A stretch of DNA of 8,350 nucleotides from Candidatus Hydrogenedentota bacterium (GCA_003557825.1 PWNM01000357.1:1-8350), one strand, 5' to 3'. Shown: positions 1-6,902, numbered from the stretch's first letter. Numbers and translations are program-made. The notes: generated by a model from the letters alone, not told the origin.

Positions 1-1
1 A

Positions 2-1243
2 CAACGTTGTTTTTGGACCATGCTCCGGCGAACCGATACAGGGTTCATTCTGTTTGTGCAATCTCACGACCGTCAGGCCGGGCACACAGCGACCATCCGG
101 GTTCGGGCATCGGGGGCGGTTGGTCATTGGGACTTGATAACTGGTGAACGACATGCCATCAACGCGAAGACGGTAGGCGATTGCGTCGAATTCCCCTATA
201 GTTTCGCGCCATCCGGTTCGGCAGTGTTCACCTTTGAGATGGACTTGGACGATGCGCACCCGATGCCTCCAGAGCCGGTGGTGAGCACAACAATGGAGGC
301 GACCGGACCTTTTCCCATTACGCTGACTGAGCCCAATACGTTACCACTCGACTACTGTGTATATCGGTTCGGCGAAAAGGGCGACTGGTCAGATCTAATG
401 CCCACCTTGCAGGCGGATTCCGAGATTCGCAGCCAATTCGGACTGGAACCGCGCATCGGCAACGATCACCAGCCCTGGTACTTATACACTACAGGCATGG
501 TAGACACGACGCCCCGGGGAGACTGCGAGATGAAGTGGGCCTTCCATGTGACTGATATGCCTTCGACATGCGCATTGGCCCTGGAAGGACCGGATGATTT
601 CACCGTTACAGTAAACGGCAAGGTCGTAAGCGGGGTTACGGGATACTGGGTAGATGAGGATATTCAAACTATCGACGTGACGGACTGTTTGGTGAAGGGG
701 GAAAACGAGGTACTCCTGCAATTTGATTATCGCCCCGACATCGAGCTCGAGGACTTGTATCTTGTGGGCGACTTCGGCGTAGCTACCAAGAACACTTCGG
801 TACCCGCGCCCGGCGCCGTGACGTTGATAGCCCCGCCCAAGCAACTTGATCTGGGTTCATGGGTGCTTCAGGGGCTACTCTTTTATGGAGGAGCCGTCAG
901 GTACGAAACCAGCATACAGGCTCCTCCCCAGGGGAAAGGGATTCGAGTTTCTCTGCCGGGGGTTTCTGGAACGATGGCCGTTACTCATGTGAATGATGAA
1001 GCCTTCGTCATGCCGTGGGCTCCTTTCTCGGCGGACATCACCAAGGCGTTGAAGCCAGGGCAGAACACAGTGATCGTTGAAGTTGTGGGCGGACGAAAGA
1101 ACATTCTCGGGCCGTTGCACACGCCTCGCGATAATGCCACTGGCCCAGGCCACTTTGATCCGCGTCATCCCCGGTGGACGCAGGAATATCAGCTTAACGA
1201 TCATGGCTTGATGCAGCCCATCCAGTTCGAGACCATCGAATAG
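2..1243 (+). CDS. C-terminal part of a large glycoside-hydrolase-like protein (5' truncated by window edge)
   Basis: The reading frame is open to the window edge, so the Met at 20 is probably internal: the preceding codons (from 2) read Q-R-C-F-W-T and run smoothly into LRRTDTGFILFVQSHD. This resembles the C-terminal sandwich module of GH106-like alpha-L-rhamnosidases and related hydrolases, where an RR-T/D...FV-N/S segment is followed by a 'WD..TGE' strand (residues 37-43 counted from Met20) and a 'P.GSAVFTF' strand (about 64-72). Residues about 110-260 look like a GH2-type sugar-binding jelly roll, with VTVNGKVV at 196-203 and a 'KGENEVLLQF' strand at 226-235. Residues about 275-360 look like a second such domain, with FYGGAVRYE at 288-296 and KPGQNTVIVEV at 345-355. 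The catalytic residues would lie upstream, so activity and family cannot be fixed. No signal peptide is visible because the N-terminus is missing. The stop at 1241-1243 is followed by a terminator. The partial hydrolase call is fairly safe; GH106 specifically is a guess from pattern memory. Confidence 0.72.
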   Translation, partial: QRCFWTMLRRTDTGFILFVQSHDRQAGHTATIRVRASGAVGHWDLITGERHAINAKTVGDCVEFPYSFAPSGSAVFTFEMDLDDAHPMPPEPVVSTTMEATGPFPITLTEPNTLPLDYCVYRFGEKGDWSDLMPTLQADSEIRSQFGLEPRIGNDHQPWYLYTTGMVDTTPRGDCEMKWAFHVTDMPSTCALALEGPDDFTVTVNGKVVSGVTGYWVDEDIQTIDVTDCLVKGENEVLLQFDYRPDIELEDLYLVGDFGVATKNTSVPAPGAVTLIAPPKQLDLGSWVLQGLLFYGGAVRYETSIQAPPQGKGIRVSLPGVSGTMAVTHVNDEAFVMPWAPFSADITKALKPGQNTVIVEVVGGRKNILGPLHTPRDNATGPGHFDPRHPRWTQEYQLNDHGLMQPIQFETIE

Positions 1244-1267
1244 GAGCAACGAGGAAACCAAGTGCAT

Positions 1268-1312
1268 GCGCCGGGCGCTCCACTTTCGTTGGAACGCCCG
1301 GCGCTATTGTTT
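1268..1312 (+). terminator. Intrinsic terminator of the glycoside-hydrolase-like gene
   Basis: A perfect 10-bp GC-rich stem pairs GCGCCGGGCG (1268-1277) with CGCCCGGCGC (1295-1304). After one mismatch the stem continues for 3 bp (1279-1281 with 1291-1293) around a 9-nt loop. The T-rich tail TATTGTTT follows. It begins 24 nt after the stop codon at 1243, the expected place for a terminator of the plus-strand gene. Confidence 0.85.
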
Positions 1313-1326
1313 CAGGAAAGCAAACG

Positions 1327-1368
1327 CAAAACGCGCCATTCAAGGACCTGTTGTCTTGAACGGCGCGT
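1327..1368 (-). terminator. Intrinsic terminator of the minus-strand 604-aa gene
   Basis: Positions 1331-1344 and 1355-1368 form a 14-bp stem with one imperfect pair (1338 with 1361). Read on the minus strand this pair is a G-U wobble, so the RNA stem is continuous only in that direction. The loop is 10 nt. On the minus strand the stem runs into a short T run (1330-1328) and then more T-rich sequence. It lies about 28 nt past the stop of the minus-strand gene. Direction of use is inferred from wobble and tail. Confidence 0.8.
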
Positions 1369-1395
1369 CGCTCATTAAGTCGTTCGAGAGACGGT

Positions 1396-3210
1396 CTACT
1401 GACCCGGCATTCCTGGGCCGCCTCCTGGCCCTTGCATACCACCAGGTCCCGGCATTCCAGGAGGACCTGGCATTCCCGGCCCATTGCCACCTGGAGCACC
1501 CGGGCCCATTCCCGGCCCCGGCATTCCAGGTCCCATACCGGGACCCGGCATCTGAGGTTGCTGAGGTTGCTCAGGCTGCGCGGGCGGTGCTGGTGCGGGT
1601 CCGAAATCCGGTGCAGGCTCTTCTGCCATCCGCTCTTGCTCTTCTTGCCAACGGCGGCGCGCCGTTTCGACTTCGGCCAACCGCTGCTCGGCCAATTCGA
1701 TCAATTCCTGTTTGGTCTCAGAATGGCGCGTAACCGGTTCATCGGGAATGGGATCGAGAATGCCCGGCACGCTGCGGAACTGGCTTTCAGCTTCAGCGAA
1801 CATGTTCTGGTCAACATAGGCTTGCCCGTCATCGATGGCATACTGCGCCTCATCTAAAATCCTGTTCAAAATCGTCGTAGTCCGCATACGGGCCTCGGCC
1901 ATAAGCTCTTCGGCAGACCGGCGCTGTTCCCGGAACTCGTCGTCTACGCCCTCGCCAAGACTCCGCACCCGTTGAAACAGATTCAATGCCGTCTCATACG
2001 CACGCGCATTCGCCGCTTGCTCCGCTTCCTGCATGACAGTCGTCATCGAGGCAACAATTTCGGTGACCGTTTGGCGACGTTCATCTTTTTCCCGTTTGGC
2101 GATGGTGGCTTCCGACAACAACTCGGCCGCTTCGTCACTTGTCCGGTCGACGCTCAACGCTTGGCGGAAAGCCTCAATGGCCTCATCTAGAGCGCGCTCC
2201 GGCCCGTCAGGATCTTCAGCTGCCGCCATATACTCACGACCCACGGTGAGATAATGATTCGAAATCTTCTCGATAACGCGCCGACGTCCGGGCCCGGAGA
2301 AATTCACGGCATGTCGCCATTCCTCGACTGCCCGTTCCCGTTGGTCGAAATCATAGAAATGGTCGCCCACGCGCTCATACGCCTCAATGATTCCGGGATT
2401 CACGCTAGCAAAATGGGCATAGGCCCGTTCTGCCTCACGCAGGTTCTGTTTCTCCATAAGCTGGTATTCGATCTGGTTGACGAAATACCACGTAAGTCTC
2501 TCACGCGATGGCCGGGCAAGACGCAAATCACGTTGGGTAGTCAGTAGCGTATGCCAGGTATCGGCCACGGCATTCACCGATCGCCGGAAAAACTCCTCAC
2601 CTCCACGGGCTAGATAGCCGTCGGCGCCCACATTGGTCCGATAATCCAGCGCAATCATATCCACAGCATCGACGGCAATCCGCCGCTGGTCGCGGAAATA
2701 GGTTGCAGGGTCGGCGATAAACTGAAGTCTTCGTCGTTCGGGACTCATCATGTATCGGCTAACGCGGTCATCTAGGTCAGCGGCAATTTGCCGCCGCAGC
2801 TCACTGGCTTCCATCCCGGTTTCAATGCCTAGCGCAAAGGGTAGAAACATATCCGAGACGAGCCCACTCAACGCACCCATGCGATAGGCAAAATAACTGC
2901 CCACGCCGTATTGCCGCACTTCTCGGAGCAAGGCCATCTCATCAGCAATAGCTCCAATCGCCTCACGTTCCGACGCCACCCCGTCTGGAATGAGAACCTC
3001 CGGACCATCCATAGCTCCCTGGATGAGTTCGTCCTGAAAAACGAAATCTCCAGCCTGAAAGAACTCCTGCATATATTCCCGGCGTATCACCTGGAGGGCA
3101 ATCCCTGCGATTCCGCGACGGGCTCTTGGCCCCCACGCGGCCGCATCAGACGCCATGAGCCCTATGACGACACCTATCGCCACGATTCGCCATACATTCT
3201 TGTTTGCCAT
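1396..3210 (-). CDS. Exported TPR-containing protein with degenerate zinc-PLC/nuclease-like N-terminus and Met/Pro/Gly-rich tail
   Basis: The 604-aa product begins with a Sec signal peptide (hydrophobic core about 8-20, likely cleavage after A25 in SDAAA-W). The mature N-terminus WGPRARRGIAGIAL (from W26) and the segment MGALSGLVSDMFLPFAL (111-127) resemble the 'WG..TH..IA' and 'GALAHYVADMFQPLH' motifs of zinc-dependent phospholipase C/S1-P1-like nucleases. The metal-binding His positions appear to be R/A, G and A here, so if the match is right this domain would not bind zinc normally. Residues about 240-305 and 315-365 form TPR-like helix pairs (for example ERAYAHFASVNPGIIEAYE and EAIEAFRQALSVD), and about 400-485 look similar. 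Residues about 500-532 form a charged, coiled-coil-like helix, and 535-604 are a P/Q then M/P/G-rich low-complexity tail. The start at 3210 is supported by GCGAGG (3217-3222), 6 nt upstream. An envelope scaffold role is inference; no known function is recognised. Confidence 0.85.
   Translation of the reverse strand: MANKNVWRIVAIGVVIGLMASDAAAWGPRARRGIAGIALQVIRREYMQEFFQAGDFVFQDELIQGAMDGPEVLIPDGVASEREAIGAIADEMALLREVRQYGVGSYFAYRMGALSGLVSDMFLPFALGIETGMEASELRRQIAADLDDRVSRYMMSPERRRLQFIADPATYFRDQRRIAVDAVDMIALDYRTNVGADGYLARGGEEFFRRSVNAVADTWHTLLTTQRDLRLARPSRERLTWYFVNQIEYQLMEKQNLREAERAYAHFASVNPGIIEAYERVGDHFYDFDQRERAVEEWRHAVNFSGPGRRRVIEKISNHYLTVGREYMAAAEDPDGPERALDEAIEAFRQALSVDRTSDEAAELLSEATIAKREKDERRQTVTEIVASMTTVMQEAEQAANARAYETALNLFQRVRSLGEGVDDEFREQRRSAEELMAEARMRTTTILNRILDEAQYAIDDGQAYVDQNMFAEAESQFRSVPGILDPIPDEPVTRHSETKQELIELAEQRLAEVETARRRWQEEQERMAEEPAPDFGPAPAPPAQPEQPQQPQMPGPGMGPGMPGPGMGPGAPGGNGPGMPGPPGMPGPGGMQGPGGGPGMPGQ
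1399..1551 (-). repeat. Imperfect tandem repeats encoding Met-Pro-Gly-rich tail
   Basis: The last 51 codons of the 604-aa gene (residues 554-604) consist almost only of Met, Pro and Gly, with a few Ala, Gln and Asn. They are built from variants of MPGPGMGPG and GPGMPG. At DNA level the block shows recurring CCCGGCATTCC-like units on the plus strand. Such degenerate repeats can change length by slippage. The tail is probably unstructured. Confidence 0.8.
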
Positions 3211-3212
3211 GA

Positions 3213-3347
3213 CTAACCTCGCCTGTTTTGCTGGCCTCGTCCCGGCCGTGCTGATTGTGCGTCCTCCGTGTCCCGTTCACCCCGCGTGGCACGTATCAGG
3301 CCGCTGTTAAAAAACTGCTGATCCATAACTCTGAATTCTTTCCCCAT
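3213..3347 (-). CDS. Possible small ORF (44 aa) just upstream of the 604-aa gene
   Basis: An ATG at 3347-3345 opens a 44-codon frame that starts MGKEFRVMDQQFF, is rich in Arg, Gln, Gly and Asp/Glu, and ends at TAG (3215-3213). The stop lies 2 nt before the ATG of the 604-aa gene, and the Shine-Dalgarno of that gene (3217-3222) sits in the last codons of this frame, as in translational coupling. GGGGGGAG (3349-3356) precedes the ATG, but its GGAG core is only 1 nt away, which is unusually close. A second in-frame ATG (3326-3324) would give 37 aa but has no good ribosome-binding site. There is no transmembrane segment or signal peptide, and no family is recognised. It may equally be a chance frame in the leader, so the call is tentative. 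Confidence 0.35.
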   Translation of the reverse strand: MGKEFRVMDQQFFNSGLIRATRGERDTEDAQSARPGRGQQNRRG

Positions 3348-3414
3348 GCTCCCCCCTACACATTACCTAGCTCTCGGAACATCCCGGATTCTCTCGAATG
3401 GTACCAAGCACCGC

Positions 3415-3441
3415 TTTATAGTACGGATTGTTGATAATCAA
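3415..3441 (-). promoter_or_regulatory. Candidate sigma70-type promoter for the minus-strand unit
   Basis: On the minus strand, TTGATT (3441-3436) and TATAAA (3420-3415) resemble -35 and -10 boxes. The 15-nt spacer is shorter than the usual 16-18, which weakens the call. Transcription would begin near 3408 and give a leader of about 60 nt before the small ORF. An 11-bp palindrome, TTGATAATCAA (3431-3441), overlaps the -35 box and could be a regulator half-site or chance. Confidence 0.3.
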
Positions 3442-3551
3442 TTCCACTGCGTTCACCAACCGCGCAATGCAATCCGTCAAATATAGGGTAGATGCTTTGT
3501 GGCCATATCCATCCTGCTTGCCCAAGGAAGCTCTCAGAGGCATCATATATT

Positions 3552-3567
3552 TCCATATCTATATGGA
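3552..3567. promoter_or_regulatory. Inverted repeat, possible operator
   Basis: TCCATATCTATATGGA is a perfect 7-2-7 inverted repeat. It lies about 70 nt upstream of the -35 box of the candidate operon promoter and within the AT-rich section of the divergent region. Size and symmetry fit a dimeric regulator's binding site, but no regulator gene is in the window and a single copy could be chance. Confidence 0.35.
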
Positions 3568-3636
3568 CAATAACACCTTGCCGCTGAATCTGTCAACTGT
3601 AAAACCCCGGCTGCACCGCCGTAATGAGGTCAAATG

Positions 3637-3665
3637 TTGAAACATTCCGTGAAACTCCCTAGCAT
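3637..3665 (+). promoter_or_regulatory. Candidate sigma70-type promoter of the exported four-gene operon
   Basis: TTGAAA (3637-3642, five of six consensus bases) and TAGCAT (3660-3665, four of six) are separated by an optimal 17-nt spacer. Transcription would begin near 3672, giving a leader of about 78 nt before the ATG at 3750. It is the best-placed plus-strand match I found in the intergenic region, judged by eye. Confidence 0.45.
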
Positions 3666-3736
3666 ACGGGATTGTCGGGCGGCGAATTGATAAGGAAATA
3701 CGCCGACGGAATCCGACTTGGACGCTTGCCACAATT

Positions 3737-3742
3737 AGGGAG
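3737..3742 (+). promoter_or_regulatory. Shine-Dalgarno that fixes the start of the oxidoreductase gene
   Basis: AGGGAG lies 7 nt before the ATG at 3750. The frame itself is open from a TTG at 3672, but that start lacks a ribosome-binding site and would add 26 residues ahead of the twin-arginine signal. The ATG at 3750 puts the TRRRFL motif at residues 6-11, as expected. Confidence 0.85.
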
Positions 3743-3749
3743 ACTGCCG

Positions 3750-5081
3750 ATGAAAAACGGTATAACACGTCGTCGATTTCTGGCTGGAACTGCTGCGGCG
3801 GTTGCAGGACCTTTGATCATCCCGGCCCGCGCCCTTGGACGCAGTGGGCATCTTGCGCCATCGGAGCGTATCGGAGTGGGATTTGTCGGTTGCGGCGCCA
3901 TGAACTCGGGCCACGTCCGGCGTTGTCTCGAAAGTCCCGAGACACAAGTGGTGGCGGTTTGCGATGTAAACGCGCAAAAACGAGAGGCAATGCAGCAACG
4001 CGTTAATGAGGCCTATGCGCAACAGGACAACGGCGGCTCCTATTCCGGCTGCGATGCCTACAACGACTTTCGGGACATGGTCGCAAACCAAAATGTGGAC
4101 GCCGTGTATGTGGCAACGCCGGAGCATTGGCATACATTGCCTGCGCTGGCCGCTGTACGGGCAGGCAAGGATGTGTTTCTCGAGAAACCGATGACCTTAA
4201 CCATCGAAGAGGGCCGTGTCCTGGCCGACGAAGTGAAACGTACCGGCGCGGTTTTTCAGCATGGCGCACAACAACGATCGCATTGGGAGTTTGGCCGGGC
4301 GGTGGAACTGGTACGCAACGGCCGCATTGGGAAACTACACACCATCGAGGTGCTCCTATTTGTGGGCGGTCCCGGCGGCGCATGCACTCCCCAAGATCCC
4401 CCGGATTGGTTCGATTATGAAATGTGGCTCGGACCCGCGCCCTGGACGCCCTATTGCCCCGAGAAATGCCTCGGCGTACGTGGTTGGTCCTACATCCGGG
4501 ATTACTCCGGAGGTCGCATCACCGAATGGGGCAGCCATCATCTCGATATCGCCCAATGGGCCTTGGATGCGGATACCACCGGACCAACCAAGATTGAGGG
4601 CACGGGCAGATTCGGCGAAGGTACGGTACACAACACGGCTTATGCCTGGGACGTAAATATTCATTTCGCCTCGGGCGAGATCATTCGATTCACGGATGGA
4701 CCGGAAAACCGCCTGCCCGGTCAACACGGCGATGGCATCCGATTTATTGGAGACGACGGCCAGATTGGGGTCAACCGCGACATGATCGAGGCCAGTCGGC
4801 CGGAAATCCTCGAAGAACTGGGCCCCGATGATATCCGCCTACAGACCAGTTTCAACCATTTTGAAAACTTTATCGAGTGTATCCGTTCGCGGGAGGAAAC
4901 CATTTGCCCCGCTGAGACGGCACACCGCAGCACAAGCTTATGTCACCTGACGAACATTTGTCTTGAAGTGGGCCATACGGTCCATTGGAATCCGGAAACG
5001 GAGCAATTCATCGACGATGATGAAGCGAACGCCTTGATCGGACGACCTATGCGCGAGCCCTGGGCGTACGATGCCGTATAA
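3750..5081 (+). CDS. Tat-exported Gfo/Idh/MocA family NAD(P)-dependent oxidoreductase
   Basis: The 443-aa product opens with a twin-arginine signal: TRRRFL at 6-11, then a hydrophobic stretch ending near PARALG (25-30). A Rossmann fold follows, with GVGFVGCG at 42-49 as the dinucleotide-binding loop and a strand AVCDVN at 69-74. YVATPEHWHTLPAL (120-133) and GKDVFLEKPMT (139-149) carry the family's hallmark E-K-P (145-147), whose Lys is the usual catalytic/substrate residue. ITEWGSHHLDIAQW (257-270) matches the 'DWG.HH.D' substrate-side motif of the C-terminal domain. The family oxidises or reduces sugar and polyol hydroxyls with NAD(P); Tat export fits a protein folded with its cofactor before transport. 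The gene is first in an operon, 36 nt before the ThuA-like gene, with which such enzymes are often linked. Family, export and start are firm; substrate is unknown. Confidence 0.93.
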   Translation: MKNGITRRRFLAGTAAAVAGPLIIPARALGRSGHLAPSERIGVGFVGCGAMNSGHVRRCLESPETQVVAVCDVNAQKREAMQQRVNEAYAQQDNGGSYSGCDAYNDFRDMVANQNVDAVYVATPEHWHTLPALAAVRAGKDVFLEKPMTLTIEEGRVLADEVKRTGAVFQHGAQQRSHWEFGRAVELVRNGRIGKLHTIEVLLFVGGPGGACTPQDPPDWFDYEMWLGPAPWTPYCPEKCLGVRGWSYIRDYSGGRITEWGSHHLDIAQWALDADTTGPTKIEGTGRFGEGTVHNTAYAWDVNIHFASGEIIRFTDGPENRLPGQHGDGIRFIGDDGQIGVNRDMIEASRPEILEELGPDDIRLQTSFNHFENFIECIRSREETICPAETAHRSTSLCHLTNICLEVGHTVHWNPETEQFIDDDEANALIGRPMREPWAYDAV

Positions 5082-5117
5082 CCAACCACACATCTATGAA
5101 GCAAGGGAGATAAACAC

Positions 5118-6023
5118 ATGATGCGAAAACGACTGACTTGGATGGTGACGATTGCCTTGAGCATAGGGCTGCTGATGCCTATAAGCGGACACGGCGAGGA
5201 CGCCTATGAACCACCCATGGAGCAATACGGGGCGGCAGCGGTAACGCCGGAGCAACGCGAGCTCATCGAAGCGGCCTTGCCCACAAGCGCCCCAGCGGAA
5301 CCGAAGGAACCTCGGAAACTTCTGGTGGTCGATCTCAACATCGGCCGGGGCGGCCACCCTTCCATCCCCCACGCCAACTATGCCGTGGCGCGCATGGGCG
5401 AAATAACGGGCGCGTACGAGGCCACCATCAGCCACGATCAATCCATGCTCGATCCGGAAAACCTCCATCAATTCGATGCGCTCTATCTGAACAACACCAT
5501 CGGACCTCTGTTCGATACTCCAGAACGGCAACAAGGCCTGCTGACCTTTCTAGAGCAAGGCGGCGGTCTGATCGGGAATCACGCAGTCACGGTTACCTCG
5601 ACAGAATGGGAGGAATTCGGCTATATCATCGGCGCTCGGGGGACCTGGCATCGCGATCCCGACGAGGTGGTGACGGTGCGGGTCGACGATCCCGATCATC
5701 CCGTCAATGCCGTTTTCGGAGGGGAATCCTTCGAGCTCATCGACGAATTCTTCCGGTTCGACACGCCTCCCTACTCGCGGGACAACGTCCATGTCTTAAT
5801 CAGCATCGATCCCGAGTTGACCGATATGCATCAAGGCCCGGAGACCCACGGCGTCATCCGCGAAGACGACGATTACCCCATCAGCTGGGTGCACGAATAC
5901 AAGGGTGGTCGGGTCTTTTATACGTCCCTTGGTCATAATCCACATATTTTCTGGGACGAACGCATCCTGACCCATTTCCTGGCAGGCATTCAATATGCCT
6001 TGAGCGATTTGGACGCAGAGTAA
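5118..6023 (+). CDS. Secreted ThuA-like domain protein
   Basis: The 301-aa product has a Sec-type signal peptide (MMRKR, hydrophobic core about 8-22, cleavage near residues 24-28). After a linker, the ThuA-like class I glutamine-amidotransferase-type fold begins at KLLVVDLNIGRGG (67-79). Supporting motifs are FDALYLNNT (119-127), GGGLIGNH (148-155), the DDPDHPV segment (190-196), DEFFRF (209-214) and the terminal PISWVHEYKGGRVFYTSLGH (254-273), all typical of ThuA family proteins. ThuA of rhizobia acts in trehalose/sucrose utilisation with the oxidoreductase ThuB; the exact reaction of secreted homologues is less clear, and processing of keto-sugars is an inference here. AGGGAG (5104-5109) lies 8 nt before the ATG; a second ATG at 5121 is a possible alternative start. 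The next gene starts 21 nt downstream, so cotranscription is likely. Confidence 0.9.
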   Translation: MMRKRLTWMVTIALSIGLLMPISGHGEDAYEPPMEQYGAAAVTPEQRELIEAALPTSAPAEPKEPRKLLVVDLNIGRGGHPSIPHANYAVARMGEITGAYEATISHDQSMLDPENLHQFDALYLNNTIGPLFDTPERQQGLLTFLEQGGGLIGNHAVTVTSTEWEEFGYIIGARGTWHRDPDEVVTVRVDDPDHPVNAVFGGESFELIDEFFRFDTPPYSRDNVHVLISIDPELTDMHQGPETHGVIREDDDYPISWVHEYKGGRVFYTSLGHNPHIFWDERILTHFLAGIQYALSDLDAE

Positions 6024-6044
6024 CAAAAATTCGGGAGCCGACAC

Positions 6045-6890
6045 ATGGGCAAACAACTCGACCGCAGAGAGTTCCTCGCCTTAACGGGAGCAGGAATGGC
6101 TGGATGGGCCCTTTCCGGAGCTCATGGACAAGAGCACGCCGGAGCAGGTCAGAATGGCGCAATGTATACCTTTGCCGCCGTTGCCGACCCGCATCTGAGC
6201 GAAAACCGCGAAGGCGAGTTGACCGGCGCGGAGAAGTTTCGGCGCGTCCTTGGCGCCATCGAGACCCTTGACCCCGCGCCCGAGTTTATGTTGATGTTGG
6301 GCGACATCCACCCGACGGTGCTCGAGGTATTACTGCCGGAAGCATCGCTGCCAATCCATGCCGTGGCGGGTAACCACGAAAGCAAAGAAGGCCGCGAGCT
6401 GTTGCGTTCATTGTTTCCCGATGATTTCCAGGGCAAGGATTACTACGCCTTCACCCATCGGGACGACCTTTATATCGCCATGTGCAACGCCGCCCATGTT
6501 GACCATGTAGGGCATTTCGAAACCGAGACGAATACGCCCTCTGTGGGCCAATGTGAATGGATCGAAGAACAGCTCGCACGCCGGGACAAGTTTAACCGCG
6601 TGATCCTTTTCGGACATATCCCTCCAGACCCCGAACTGCGTCCCAACGGTATGTGTCTGGGCCAAAACGACGGCCGTTGGCTTGCCCAAAAGGTTCAGGA
6701 CACCCAGCCCACTGCGTTGTTTTTCGGTCACCGCCACCACCGGGTATGGTTCGACATTGCCGGCGTACCCGTATATGGAATGCGATCATGCAACTGGAAC
6801 TTCAACAATGAGCCCGTCGGGTTCGGCCATGTGTTCGCGGGTAGCAACGGGCTTGACGTGCGCTTCATTGAAACTGGAGAAGAGGCATAA
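6045..6890 (+). CDS. Tat-exported calcineurin-like metallophosphoesterase
   Basis: The 281-aa product carries a twin-arginine signal (DRREFLALTGAGMAG, residues 6-20). The metal-binding motifs of calcineurin-like phosphoesterases are all present in order: ADPH (D48, H50), LGDIHP (D87), GNHES (N110, H111), FGHIP (H191) and GHRHH (H229, H231). It should therefore hold two metal ions and hydrolyse a phosphomonoester, phosphodiester or similar bond in the periplasm. The substrate is not readable from the sequence. The residue three after the GD aspartate is Pro where many relatives have Asp, Glu or Asn, a small departure. CGGGAG (6032-6037) lies 7 nt before the ATG, confirming the start. It sits 21 nt after the ThuA-like gene and 12 nt before the beta-helix gene, so it is part of the same operon. 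Confidence 0.92.
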   Translation: MGKQLDRREFLALTGAGMAGWALSGAHGQEHAGAGQNGAMYTFAAVADPHLSENREGELTGAEKFRRVLGAIETLDPAPEFMLMLGDIHPTVLEVLLPEASLPIHAVAGNHESKEGRELLRSLFPDDFQGKDYYAFTHRDDLYIAMCNAAHVDHVGHFETETNTPSVGQCEWIEEQLARRDKFNRVILFGHIPPDPELRPNGMCLGQNDGRWLAQKVQDTQPTALFFGHRHHRVWFDIAGVPVYGMRSCNWNFNNEPVGFGHVFAGSNGLDVRFIETGEEA

Positions 6891-6902
6891 CAAGAGGGCG
6901 AA

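Larger units (their letters stand above)
3348..3749. other. Divergent intergenic control region
   Basis: About 400 bases lie between the minus-strand unit and the plus-strand operon without a convincing gene. The middle part (about 3410-3660) is visibly more AT-rich than the flanking genes. It holds candidate promoters in both directions, two short inverted repeats and the operon leader. The only sizeable frame in it (3428-3640, plus) starts at TTG with no ribosome-binding site and encodes nothing recognisable. Confidence 0.65.

Noticed and set aside
20..1243. Treating ATG at 20 as a true gene start
   Set aside because: The frame is open to the window edge, no Shine-Dalgarno precedes the ATG, and the first residues look like the middle of a beta-sandwich domain.
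1399..1551. Repeat block considered as a CRISPR array or non-coding repeat
   Set aside because: Units are degenerate, contiguous and in frame with the minus-strand protein; there are no unique spacers.
1266..1733. 155-aa plus-strand frame
   Set aside because: It runs through both terminator hairpins and is antisense to the repeat-coding tail of the minus-strand gene; it is a shadow of that biased sequence.
3428..3640. 70-aa plus-strand frame in the intergenic region
   Set aside because: It starts at TTG with no ribosome-binding site, crosses the inverted repeat and the AT-rich promoter region, and its product resembles nothing recognisable.
3672..3749. N-terminal extension of the oxidoreductase from a TTG at 3672
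   Set aside because: It has no ribosome-binding site and places 26 odd residues before a well-formed Tat signal; the ATG at 3750 has AGGGAG at the right distance.
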